A stretch of DNA of 64,000 bases from Pseudomonas fluorescens Q2-87 (GTDB lineage Bacteria; Pseudomonadota; Gammaproteobacteria; Pseudomonadales; Pseudomonadaceae). The stretch spans positions 5,584,556 through 5,648,555 of the forward strand of contig NZ_CM001558.1 of the NCBI RefSeq assembly GCF_000281895.1. The letters run 5' to 3'. Below the pieces are notes generated by a model, which saw only the letters and a list, made by a program, of their open reading frames with translations, was not told the origin of the DNA and did no database searches. The position numbers and the translations under genes were made by a program. This document shows, piece after piece, positions 47,490 to 55,784 of this stretch (position 1 is the first letter of the stretch; each line of letters opens with the position of its first letter).

Positions 47490-49190
47490 ATGAAGATTTC
47501 GAGACAAGCCTATGCCGACATGTTCGGCCCCACCGTCGGCGACAAGGTCCGCCTGGCCGATACCGAGCTGTGGATCGAAGTGGAAAAGGACTTCACCACC
47601 TACGGTGAAGAGGTGAAGTTCGGCGGCGGCAAGGTGATTCGCGATGGTATGGGCCAAGGCCAACTGCTGGCCGCCGAGGTCGTGGACACCCTGATCACCA
47701 ACGCGCTGATCATTGATCACTGGGGCATCGTCAAGGCTGACGTCGGCCTCAAGGACGGGCGTATCGCGGCCATCGGCAAGGCCGGCAACCCGGACATCCA
47801 GCCCGACGTGACCATCGCCATCGGCGCCAGCACCGAAGTGATTGCCGGTGAAGGCATGATCCTCACGGCCGGAGGCATCGACACTCACATTCATTTCATC
47901 TGCCCGCAGCAGATTGAAGAGGCGCTGATGAGCGGCGTCACCACCATGATCGGTGGCGGTACGGGCCCGGCCACCGGGACCAACGCCACCACCTGCACTT
48001 CCGGGCCGTGGCACCTGGCGCGCATGCTCCAGGCCGCCGATGCGTTCCCGATGAACATTGGTTTCACTGGCAAGGGCAACGCCAGCCTGCCGGAGCCGTT
48101 GATCGAGCAGGTCAAGGCCGGGGCCATCGGCCTGAAGCTGCACGAAGACTGGGGCACCACCCCGGCGGCCATCGACAACTGCCTGAGCGTGGCAGACCAG
48201 TACGATGTGCAGGTGGCGATCCACACCGACACCCTCAACGAGTCCGGCTTCGTCGAAACCACCCTCGCAGCGTTCAAGGGCCGCACCATCCACACCTATC
48301 ACACCGAAGGCGCGGGTGGCGGTCACGCACCGGACATCATCAAGGCCTGCGGCTTCGCCAATGTGCTGCCCAGCTCGACCAACCCGACCCGGCCGTTCAC
48401 CCGCAACACCATCGACGAGCACCTGGACATGCTGATGGTCTGCCATCACCTGGACCCAAGCATCGCCGAGGACGTGGCGTTTGCTGAAAGCCGTATCCGT
48501 CGCGAGACCATCGCCGCCGAGGACATTCTCCACGACCTCGGCGCATTCTCGATGATCAGCTCCGACAGCCAGGCCATGGGCCGCGTCGGTGAAGTCATCA
48601 CGCGTACCTGGCAGACCGCCGACAAGATGAAGAAACAACGCGGCGCCCTGCCCGGCGATGGCGAAGGCAACGACAACTTCCGCATCAAGCGCTACATCGC
48701 CAAGTACACGATCAACCCGGCGATCACCCATGGCATCAGCCATGAAGTGGGCTCCATCGAAGTGGGCAAGTGGGCTGATTTGGTGCTGTGGCGTCCGGCG
48801 TTCTTCGGCGTCAAGCCGACCCTGATCCTCAAGGGCGGCGCCATCGCGGCCAGCCTGATGGGCGACGCCAACGCCTCGATCCCGACGCCACAACCCGTGC
48901 ACTACCGGCCAATGTTCGCCAGCTACGGCGGCTCGCGCCACGCCACCAGCCTGACCTTCATCAGCCAGGCCGCCGCCGAGGCGGGTCTACCGGAGCAATT
49001 AGGCTTGAAGAAAAAAATCGCCGTGGTCAAAGGTTGCCGCGATGTGCAAAAGACTGACCTGATCCACAACGACTACCTGCCGAGCATCGACGTTGATCCG
49101 CAGACGTATCAGGTCAAGGCTGATGGGGTGTTGCTGTGGTGTGAGCCGGCTGAGGTGTTGCCGATGGCGCAGCGGTATTTCTTGTTTTGA
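47490..49190 (+). CDS. ureC: Urease alpha (catalytic) subunit
   Basis: A 566-residue nickel-dependent amidohydrolase that hydrolyses urea to ammonia and carbamate. Nickel ligands are visible: H133-x-H135 (THIHF), the carbamylated lysine K216 in GLKLHEDWG, and the flap motif C318-H319-H320 in MVCHHLDPS. The N-terminus [22 protein letters not shown] is canonical. ATG 47490 has AAGG about 10 nt upstream; in-frame codons further upstream lie in the REP and are rejected. Confidence 0.98.
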   Translation: MKISRQAYADMFGPTVGDKVRLADTELWIEVEKDFTTYGEEVKFGGGKVIRDGMGQGQLLAAEVVDTLITNALIIDHWGIVKADVGLKDGRIAAIGKAGNPDIQPDVTIAIGASTEVIAGEGMILTAGGIDTHIHFICPQQIEEALMSGVTTMIGGGTGPATGTNATTCTSGPWHLARMLQAADAFPMNIGFTGKGNASLPEPLIEQVKAGAIGLKLHEDWGTTPAAIDNCLSVADQYDVQVAIHTDTLNESGFVETTLAAFKGRTIHTYHTEGAGGGHAPDIIKACGFANVLPSSTNPTRPFTRNTIDEHLDMLMVCHHLDPSIAEDVAFAESRIRRETIAAEDILHDLGAFSMISSDSQAMGRVGEVITRTWQTADKMKKQRGALPGDGEGNDNFRIKRYIAKYTINPAITHGISHEVGSIEVGKWADLVLWRPAFFGVKPTLILKGGAIAASLMGDANASIPTPQPVHYRPMFASYGGSRHATSLTFISQAAAEAGLPEQLGLKKKIAVVKGCRDVQKTDLIHNDYLPSIDVDPQTYQVKADGVLLWCEPAEVLPMAQRYFLF

Positions 49191-49224
49191 TGAACAGTTG
49201 AATACCCGGCCAAACACATCACCC

Positions 49225-49318
49225 GTGGCGAGGGAGCTTGCTCCCGCTCGGTTGCGCAGCGACCGCCAAAAAGCGAGGGTCGCTGCGCAACCCAGCGGGA
49301 GCAAGCTCCCTCGCCACA
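49225..49318. repeat. REP pair (family B) after ureC
   Basis: Inverted copies (GTGGCGAGGGAGCTTGCTCC and complement), between the convergent ureC and cbpM genes. Confidence 0.9.
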
Positions 49319-49362
49319 GGGGGTATCTGCGGTTCAAGGTAAGTGTCTGACTCAGATCCGAG

Positions 49363-49662
49363 TCACTCCACCAACCGCCCCAACCGCTGCTTGAGCATGC
49401 GGTTTTCGGTACGCAGTTGCTGCACTTCCTCCAGCAGGTCCAGCGCCAGGGCGACGCCTTCCCATTCCAGCTCCAGTTCGCGTCGTAGCTTAGCCGCACG
49501 GCGGGCCAGGACCAGTTCGTAATCGGTGAAACGCCAATCCGTCGGGGCCGCGCCGTGGGGCTCGAGGATGCCATGGGCGACAATCTCAATCACGTGGACA
49601 TCCTGCAACGCGGCGGCCTCGCAGAATTCAGTCAGAGTCAGTTCAATGATCGGGTTGTTCAT
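49363..49662 (-). CDS. cbpM: Chaperone modulator CbpM
   Basis: A 99-residue MerR-like regulator that inhibits the DnaJ homologue CbpA. IELTLTEFCEAAALQDVHVIEIVAHGILEP is the N-terminal CbpM mark, and the C-terminus is a coiled coil (LLEEVQQLRTENRMLKQRLGRL). ATG 49662 is chosen because GGGAG lies about 8 nt upstream; an earlier in-frame start adds five residues. It is downstream of cbpA by 59 bp. Confidence 0.92.
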   Translation of the reverse strand: MNNPIIELTLTEFCEAAALQDVHVIEIVAHGILEPHGAAPTDWRFTDYELVLARRAAKLRRELELEWEGVALALDLLEEVQQLRTENRMLKQRLGRLVE

Positions 49663-49721
49663 GGTCTGTTCTCCCAATGCCTTAGCGGTCGAGTCTAGCC
49701 ACAGGTGCTGTGTTCAACCGA

Positions 49722-50663
49722 TCAGAAATTCTCCCGCGGATCGAACGCGGCTTTCTTCGCCAGTTCTGCCCACAGTGCCTTGACCGCTTCATCGTTGGCC
49801 TTGGGCATCACGGCCTTGAGCTGCACGAACAGGTAGCCGCGCTCGCCGGCCTTGTTGCGCAGGCCGTGGCCCTTGGCGCGCATGCGCTGGCCATTCTGGC
49901 TGCCGGCCGGGACCTTCAGGTTGATCTTGCCGGTGAGGGTCGGTACCGCCACTTCGGTGCCCAGCGCCAGTTCCCACGGGGCCAGCGGCAACGTGATGAT
50001 CAAGTCCTGGCCTTCGACGTCGAACTTGGGGTGCGGCGCGAAACGAATGGTCAGGTACAAATCGCCATTGGCACCACCTCCGATACCTGGCGCTCCCTGG
50101 CCCTTGAGGCGGATACGTTCGCCGTCCGCCACACCGGCCGGAATCTTCACGTTCAGGCTTTTGCTGGTATTGCTCACGTGCTGGCCGGCCGCGTTGTACT
50201 GCGGCACCTGGAAGCTGACCTTTTTCGACTCGCTCGACAGGGTCTCTTCCAGGAAGATCGGTAATTCCATTTCCACGTCTTGCCCTCGACGGCCGGCGCT
50301 GCGCCCTGAATGTCCGCCACCGAAACCCGGTCCGCGATTACCAAAGATCGAACTGAAGAAGTCCGAGAAATCCCCCGTATCCTGGCCGCCACCAAAGCCG
50401 CCACGGCTCTGCCAGCCCGGCGGGCCCTGGAACGGCTGGCCGTGCTGGCCATAACGACGCAGGTCGTCGTACTCGGCGCGCTTGTCGGCGCTTTTCAGCG
50501 CTTCATAGGCTTCGGAGACGTCCTTGAACTTGGTCTCGGCGTCTTTTTCCTTGCTTACGTCCGGGTGGTATTTGCGCGCCAATTTGCGATAGGCGGCCTT
50601 GATCGTGGCGTCGTCCGCCGTCGGCTCCACCCCCAGAATCTTGTAATAGTCTTTGAAGTCCAT
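49722..50663 (-). CDS. cbpA: Curved-DNA-binding protein / DnaJ-like co-chaperone CbpA
   Basis: A 313-residue type II Hsp40. J-domain residues 4-70 carry the HPD motif at 33-35 (KYHPDVSKE); a Gly/Phe-rich linker follows at about 75-125, then the two beta-barrel substrate-binding domains ([22 protein letters not shown]). There is no zinc-finger cysteine cluster, which distinguishes it from DnaJ. ATG 50663 is chosen since homologues begin [12 protein letters not shown]. It is divergent from an Hsp70 gene, a likely partner. Confidence 0.95.
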   Translation of the reverse strand: MDFKDYYKILGVEPTADDATIKAAYRKLARKYHPDVSKEKDAETKFKDVSEAYEALKSADKRAEYDDLRRYGQHGQPFQGPPGWQSRGGFGGGQDTGDFSDFFSSIFGNRGPGFGGGHSGRSAGRRGQDVEMELPIFLEETLSSESKKVSFQVPQYNAAGQHVSNTSKSLNVKIPAGVADGERIRLKGQGAPGIGGGANGDLYLTIRFAPHPKFDVEGQDLIITLPLAPWELALGTEVAVPTLTGKINLKVPAGSQNGQRMRAKGHGLRNKAGERGYLFVQLKAVMPKANDEAVKALWAELAKKAAFDPRENF

Positions 50664-50961
50664 CGAAGGATCACCATCCGTTATCGATATCGCACCGCCA
50701 CCCGCAGCATGCTCGTGATACAAGTCCTGGAGTTTGACCGATCTCAAGGTTTGTGACCGGGCGGTGCAGCAGAAGTTTATCGGCAGCCGGTGGCGGTTCT
50801 TTGTACCCGCCCTGTGGCTACCAGGCTCATGCCAGCAAGTTTGGGGGTCTTGAGGCGTCTTTCAAGGCCAGCGTTTGCGAATTAGCAGATAACCGGCCTT
50901 CGAATCCGGGCCACACTGGCATACACTGCGCGGCCGTTTTTTCAACCGGAACCCGAAAGAC
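50664..50961. promoter_or_regulatory. Divergent cbpA / hsp70 promoter region
   Basis: 298 bp without a gene. On the plus strand, TTCGAA (50899-50904), a 17-bp spacer and TACACT (50922-50927) form a reasonable sigma-70-like promoter for the Hsp70 gene. No clear heat-shock sigma-32 match was found for either direction. Confidence 0.45.
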
Positions 50962-52236
50962 ATGAAAAACGCATCCCCGGCCCGTGCCTGCGGCATCGAC
51001 TTTGGCACGTCCAACTCCACGGTCGGCTGGCTGCGCCCCGGCATGGAAACGCTGATCGCGCTGGAGGACGACAAGATCACCCTGCCCTCGGTGGTCTTTT
51101 TCAATCTCGAGGAACGCCGCCCGGTGTATGGCCGCCTGGCCCTGCACGAATACCTGGAAGGCTACGAAGGCCGGCTGATGCGTTCGCTCAAGAGCCTGCT
51201 GGGTTCCAAGCTGATCAAGCACGACACCAGCGTGTTGGGTACGGCGATGCCTTTCAAGGATCTGCTGGGCCTGTTCATCGGCCAACTGAAGAAGCGCGCC
51301 GAAGAAACCGCCGGTCGGGAGTTCGAAGAGGTGGTGCTGGGTCGCCCAGTGTTTTTCGTCGATGACGACGAACTCGCTGACCAGGAAGCGGAAAACACCC
51401 TGGTGGACGTCGCTCGCGCCATCGGCTTCAAGGACGTTTCGTTCCAGTACGAGCCCATCGCGGCGGCCTTCGACTACGAGTCGACCATCGAGAAAGAAGA
51501 GCTGGTGCTAATCGTCGACATCGGCGGTGGTACGTCGGACTTCTCCCTGGTGCGCCTGTCGCCCGAACGCCGCACCCACGACAACCGTCACGCCGATATC
51601 CTCGCCACCGGCGGCGTGCACATCGGCGGGACCGATTTCGACAAGCAACTGAGCTTGCAGGGCGTGATGCCACTGTTCGGCTATGGCAGCCGCATGAAAA
51701 GCGGCGCCTACATGCCCACCAGCCACCACATGAACCTGGCGACCTGGCACACCATCAACGCGGTGTACTCGCAAAAATCCACCCTGGCCCTGGGCAGCAT
51801 GCGCTATGACATCGAGGACACCGGCGGCATCGACCGGTTGTTCCATCTGATCGAACAGCGCGCCGGGCATTGGCTGGCGATGGAAGTGGAAGAGACCAAG
51901 ATCCAGCTGACCCACACCGACCAGCGTCACCTACCCCTGGACCGGATCGAGCCGGGATTGAGCGTGGACCTGAGCCGGGCGCTGTTTGAATCGGCCATCG
52001 GTGGATTGCTGGAGCGCGTGCGTGCCAGCGTCGCGCAACTGCTGGGCGATGCCAATGTGCGTGTCGATCAGGTCGATACGGTGTTCTTCACCGGCGGCTC
52101 CAGCGGCATCCCAGCACTGCGCAACAGCGTCTCGGCGATGCTGCCCCAGGCGCGGCATGTCGAAGGCAACATCTTCGGCAGCATTGGCAGTGGGTTGGCA
52201 ATCGAGGCGATGAAGCGTTACGGCACCCAGGTCTGA
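50962..52236 (+). CDS. Short Hsp70-family protein (YegD-like)
   Basis: A 424-residue ATPase with the actin/Hsp70 fold: phosphate loops GIDFGTSNSTVGWLRPG and VDIGGGTSDFSLV, and the adenosine motif FFTGGSSGIPALRN. It ends at the ATPase domain, lacking the DnaK substrate-binding domain, as in E. coli YegD. It is divergent from cbpA; cooperation with CbpA is plausible but unproven. Confidence 0.9.
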   Translation: MKNASPARACGIDFGTSNSTVGWLRPGMETLIALEDDKITLPSVVFFNLEERRPVYGRLALHEYLEGYEGRLMRSLKSLLGSKLIKHDTSVLGTAMPFKDLLGLFIGQLKKRAEETAGREFEEVVLGRPVFFVDDDELADQEAENTLVDVARAIGFKDVSFQYEPIAAAFDYESTIEKEELVLIVDIGGGTSDFSLVRLSPERRTHDNRHADILATGGVHIGGTDFDKQLSLQGVMPLFGYGSRMKSGAYMPTSHHMNLATWHTINAVYSQKSTLALGSMRYDIEDTGGIDRLFHLIEQRAGHWLAMEVEETKIQLTHTDQRHLPLDRIEPGLSVDLSRALFESAIGGLLERVRASVAQLLGDANVRVDQVDTVFFTGGSSGIPALRNSVSAMLPQARHVEGNIFGSIGSGLAIEAMKRYGTQV

Positions 52237-52256
52237 TCCAAGTTCTGCGGCGCGCC

Positions 52257-52278
52257 CATCGCGAGCAGGCTCGCGATG
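52257..52278. terminator. Palindrome between hsp70 and AI-2E transporter genes
   Basis: CATCGCGAG-CAGG-CTCGCGATG, a perfect 9-bp stem between convergent genes. It resembles a REP core and may act as a bidirectional terminator. Confidence 0.5.
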
Positions 52279-52305
52279 GCGTCAGAACAAGCGACGCCTA
52301 TCCGA

Positions 52306-53319
52306 TCAAACCATCCCCACCTGCTTCAACTCACTCTTGAGGTAGGCATAGTAAATCGGCCCCGCCACCACCCCCGGCAGGCCGAACGCGGCTTCGAATA
52401 CCAGCATCGCCATGAGCAGCTCCCAGGACTTGGCGCTGATCTGCCCACCAACGATCCGAGCGTTGAGAAAGTATTCGAGCTTGTGGATCACGATCAGGTA
52501 AACCAGCGCCGCCACGGCGACCCAGATCGACAATGACAGCCCGACGATAGTGATCAGTGTGTTGGAGATCAGGTTGCCAATGACCGGCAACAGCCCCAGC
52601 AGGAAAGTCATCACGATCAACGTTTTGGTCAGCGGCAGCTTGATGCCGAACAGCGGCAGCACCACTGCCAGGAAGATCCCGGTGAAGAAGGTGTTGAGCA
52701 TGGAAATCTTGATCTGGGCGAAGACGATGTTGCGAAACGCCTTGACCAACAGGTTCAGGCGATCGAACAGCGCAGCGGCCAGGGGCTTGCGCTTGGTCAG
52801 GTCGGGGATGCGCTGCAACGCGACGATGGCCCCCAGCACCATGCCGATCAGCAACGTCACGAACATATGGGCCGCGTCCTTGCCCACCAGCTGCAAATCG
52901 CTCAGGTGCTTGCTGATCCAGTCACCGATCGCCACCCGGAACTCGGCGGCGCTCGCCGGCAGGTAGGCATCGATGAACGGTGGCAATTGCCCGCGGGCGC
53001 GGTCGACCACGCCCATGAACTTGTCCAGGGAGGCGCCGGGATTTTCCGCTTCATGCAGCAGGAAACTGAAGGCGCCGGCGAAAATCAACGTCAGCACACT
53101 GACCACCAGCGTGCCCAGCAACGCCACCGCCAACCAGCGGGCACGCCGGCCTTCGATCAGGCGCTGCAATTGCGGGGTGAGCATGTTCACCAGCTCGAAC
53201 ACCAGCAACCCGGCCAACAGGCTCGGCAACAGGCGCAGCGGCAATACCAGCAGCAGCCCACCGAAAATGATGACCCAACTGATCACCAACAACACATGAC
53301 GCTGAGAAAACGTTGGCAT
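52306..53319 (-). CDS. AI-2E family transporter
   Basis: A 337-residue inner-membrane protein with about eight helices (for example residues 8-30, 33-50, 62-84, 150-170, 205-230, 235-260, 265-290 and 300-330). The family signature includes the C-terminal LVFEAAFGLPGVVAGPIYYAYLK. Members have been linked to autoinducer-2 or sodium/proton exchange; the substrate cannot be told from sequence. It starts at ATG 53319. Confidence 0.88.
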   Translation of the reverse strand: MPTFSQRHVLLVISWVIIFGGLLLVLPLRLLPSLLAGLLVFELVNMLTPQLQRLIEGRRARWLAVALLGTLVVSVLTLIFAGAFSFLLHEAENPGASLDKFMGVVDRARGQLPPFIDAYLPASAAEFRVAIGDWISKHLSDLQLVGKDAAHMFVTLLIGMVLGAIVALQRIPDLTKRKPLAAALFDRLNLLVKAFRNIVFAQIKISMLNTFFTGIFLAVVLPLFGIKLPLTKTLIVMTFLLGLLPVIGNLISNTLITIVGLSLSIWVAVAALVYLIVIHKLEYFLNARIVGGQISAKSWELLMAMLVFEAAFGLPGVVAGPIYYAYLKSELKQVGMV

Positions 53320-53432
53320 ACAGCCTCAGAACGGAACGGCGTGAAAGGATTGGCAGTCTGCCAGCCTTCCACTGGCAGCACTAGGCATTGTATCGGCCGA
53401 CTTTCGTCGGGGTTCAGGTATTTTTTCATCGG

Positions 53433-53469
53433 CTGTGGGAGCGCCATCGCGGGCCAGCTCGCTCCCACA
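53433..53469. repeat. Short REP-like hairpin
   Basis: TGTGGGAGCG and CGCTCCCACA arms, 10 bp, separated by about 17 bp; a shortened member of REP family A. Confidence 0.75.
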
Positions 53470-53524
53470 TTGGATTTGCCTGGCTCGCGACAGGATCCTC
53501 ACAGGCTCAGGCAAACCCAGGCTT

Positions 53525-53827
53525 TCACTTCTTCTTCAGGCAATCGCTCATGAACGCCTTGCGGGCATCGCCTTTAAGCGCCTGGGTGGTCGCCGTCGCA
53601 TTGCAGGTCTTCATGCGCTCCTGCGGCGTGCTCGGTGTGGCGGCCGTGGCGGCTGGAGTCGCCTTGAGGCAAGTACTCATGAAGGCTTTGCGCTCATCGC
53701 CCTTGAGGGCCTTGGTCGTGGCGTCGGCGTTGCAAGTGGTCATCTTGGTTTGCTGGGCCGTGGCGGCGAAGCCTTGGGAACAGAGCAGCAAACCGATCAT
53801 CAACAAAGGCACACGCAGCATCTTCAT
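53525..53827 (-). CDS. psiF: PsiF family protein
   Basis: A 100-residue exported protein with a signal peptide ending near FAA/TA (residue 20-22). Two tandem PsiF repeats follow, each with K-x-C-N-A-x-A-T-x-x-L-K-G-D-x-R-K-A-F-M-S-x-C-L-K (residues ~29-54 and ~71-97). Family members are induced by phosphate starvation in E. coli; function unknown. CAGGAGA lies about 8 nt upstream. Confidence 0.92.
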   Translation of the reverse strand: MKMLRVPLLMIGLLLCSQGFAATAQQTKMTTCNADATTKALKGDERKAFMSTCLKATPAATAATPSTPQERMKTCNATATTQALKGDARKAFMSDCLKKK

Positions 53828-53922
53828 GGTGTTTCTCCTGGTGGCCGCCCGAACGGAACGGCGATGAAATGCAGTGTAGACAAAGCCTGTTACACCTTCA
53901 TCTGCTTCGATGCCTGATCTAC

Positions 53923-54010
53923 CGCCTTCGCGAGCAAGCCCACTCCCACATTCGACCGGGGTTCCTCAGAAGGAATGCTGTCAACTGTGGGAGCGGGCTT
54001 GCTCGCGAAG
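53923..54010. repeat. REP pair (family A), opposite orientation
   Basis: Here the pair is tail-to-tail compared with the others: the complement arm comes first (CGCCTTCGCGAGCAAGCC) and TGTGGGAGCGGGCTTGCTCG last, between psiF and the lipase gene. Confidence 0.88.
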
Positions 54011-54037
54011 AACGATAACGCGGTCTTGTTTGACGAT

Positions 54038-54928
54038 CTAAACCCCCGCAGCCTTCAACCGCTCGGCATGCTCAACGAACAACCGGATCGGCTCGGCGCC
54101 CTTGCCCACCAACCCCAACGACTGGTTGACGATGTCGAAATGATCCAGCGGATACTCGTCGCCAATCACCGTGCCCAGGTGCGAGCTGTAGCGCCCCACC
54201 ATGCCGTCGCATTGCCCCGCCTCGCGAACGAAGGTGCGGGCGAACAGGCGGCAACTGCGATTCGTGCCGTCGAACAGGTTGCGTCCCTTGTCGGTCTTGC
54301 CCGGCTGCAAGGTCCCGGACCAGGAGTAGTAACGTACACCGTTGACTTCCTCCGCCCCTTGTCCGCCCCAGGTGTCAGGCAATCCCTGGGTAAAACGCTG
54401 GTTGAACAGGGCCACCCCTGCCGTCGTGAGCGAAGCATGGGACGCATGGACATCCACTGGCAGCTTCGGCCCGCGATAGCCGGTATCCAACAGGCTCATC
54501 AGTGCATTGATCAATCGCAACGCGGCGCTGAGCAAACGGCCCTTGGCGCTGTCGGCCGGGTAGTGCGTTTGCAGATAGTCGGCCAGCTCCGAGCCGTGGT
54601 TGGGGCCGGCCACCGACGTGACCGACGCTATCAGGTCCGGGCGTTTGGCCGCAGCGTAGCGGGCGGTGAGACTCCCCTGGCTGTGGCCGATGAGGTTGAC
54701 CTTTTGCGCACCGGTTTGTCGCAGGACTTCGTCGATCCGCGCCAGCAACTGCTCACCGCGCACCTCGGAAGAATGCAGCGGCGACACCTTCACCGCCACG
54801 ACCACGGCCCCATCCCGGCGTAACGCCTCGACGATCCCATACCAGTACGGATACAACACCAGGCGAATGAACCCGAGCATTCCCGGGACCAATACAAGCG
54901 GGTAGCGAGTGGCGCAGCGTTGCGACAT
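54038..54928 (-). CDS. Triacylglycerol lipase (bacterial family I type)
   Basis: A 296-residue alpha/beta hydrolase. It starts YPLVLVPGMLGF (oxyanion region) and has the nucleophile elbow GHSQG with S83. The C-terminal YPLDHFDIVNQ gives the likely catalytic H263. Cysteines C226 and C240 may form the disulfide typical of this family. No signal peptide is visible and no lipase-specific foldase (lif) gene is next to it, unlike secreted LipA, so it may be cytoplasmic or exported another way. Confidence 0.88.
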   Translation of the reverse strand: MSQRCATRYPLVLVPGMLGFIRLVLYPYWYGIVEALRRDGAVVVAVKVSPLHSSEVRGEQLLARIDEVLRQTGAQKVNLIGHSQGSLTARYAAAKRPDLIASVTSVAGPNHGSELADYLQTHYPADSAKGRLLSAALRLINALMSLLDTGYRGPKLPVDVHASHASLTTAGVALFNQRFTQGLPDTWGGQGAEEVNGVRYYSWSGTLQPGKTDKGRNLFDGTNRSCRLFARTFVREAGQCDGMVGRYSSHLGTVIGDEYPLDHFDIVNQSLGLVGKGAEPIRLFVEHAERLKAAGV

Positions 54929-55144
54929 GGCGACATCCTTGTGATCAACAGGGGGTCAGCATCGGTAGCGATGATGACCAGTCTATGACACCCGCATCGC
55001 TTCAGCCTGCCCGTCTCGGTCAGTTGCCGCGCGCTACGCATTGAATCATCCAGTAAAACTTTTTCCGGATCGCATCACTCAGAACTAAAGCGATCACGCC
55101 AGCAGAGCGTGACGCCTCACCGGATCAGCCTACAGGAGAACGAG

Positions 55145-55675
55145 ATGAGCGACATGCACCTGACCGACGTCACGACCCTGCGCGAACGTGCGCGCCAGAA
55201 TGTCCAGAATGGCGCGGTCACCGAAGGCTATAACGCCGATCGACAGGAAATCATCCGCCTGCTGAACGAAGCGCTGGCCACCGAACTGGTCTGCACGCTG
55301 CGCTACAAACGCCACTACTTCATGGCCACCGGCCTCAAGGCCAGCGTCGCGGCCAGCGAATTTCTCGAACACGCGACCCAGGAAGCCGAACATGCCGACA
55401 GGCTGGCCGAGCGCATCGTGCAACTGGGCGGCGAGCCGGAGTTCAACCCCGACCTGTTGACCCGTCACTCCCATGCCCAGTACGTGGCGGGCAACACCCT
55501 GAAAGAGATGGTGTTCGAGGATCTGGTGGCCGAACGGATCGCCATCGACAGCTACCGAGAGATCATCCAGTACATCGGCGAAAAAGACCCGACCACCCGG
55601 CGCATCTTCGAGGACATCCTGGCCCAGGAAGAAGAGCATGCCGATGACATGGCCGACATCCTGGCCGATTTGTAA
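55145..55675 (+). CDS. Ferritin-like (bacterioferritin/Dps-like) protein
   Basis: A 176-residue four-helix ferritin-like protein. Di-iron ligands are visible in LLNEALATELVCTLRYKRHYF, EHATQEAEHADRLAERI, FEDLVAERIAIDSYREII and LAQEEEHADDMADIL. It probably oxidises and stores iron. ATG 55145 is preceded by CAGGAG; an upstream in-frame codon is less likely. P. aeruginosa carries a similar gene in the stretch between ureC and ureE, as I recall. Divergent from the lipase gene. Confidence 0.9.
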   Translation: MSDMHLTDVTTLRERARQNVQNGAVTEGYNADRQEIIRLLNEALATELVCTLRYKRHYFMATGLKASVAASEFLEHATQEAEHADRLAERIVQLGGEPEFNPDLLTRHSHAQYVAGNTLKEMVFEDLVAERIAIDSYREIIQYIGEKDPTTRRIFEDILAQEEEHADDMADILADL

Positions 55676-55688
55676 TTGCCGGGGCCCC

Positions 55689-55763
55689 ATCGCGAGCAAG
55701 CTCGCTCCCACATCGGATGAGGAATGATGCGATCCGGTGTGGAAGCGAGCTTGCTCGCGATAG
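55689..55763. repeat. REP pair (family A variant)
   Basis: ATCGCGAGCAAGCTCGCTCC and GGAAGCGAGCTTGCTCGCGA arms between convergent ferritin-like and asmA genes. Confidence 0.85.
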
Positions 55764-55784
55764 GGTCAGTCGCCTTGGCGCAGA

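Noticed and set aside
47013..48941. A 642-codon minus-strand frame opposite ureC
   Set aside because: Shadow of ureB and ureC, no recognisable protein features.
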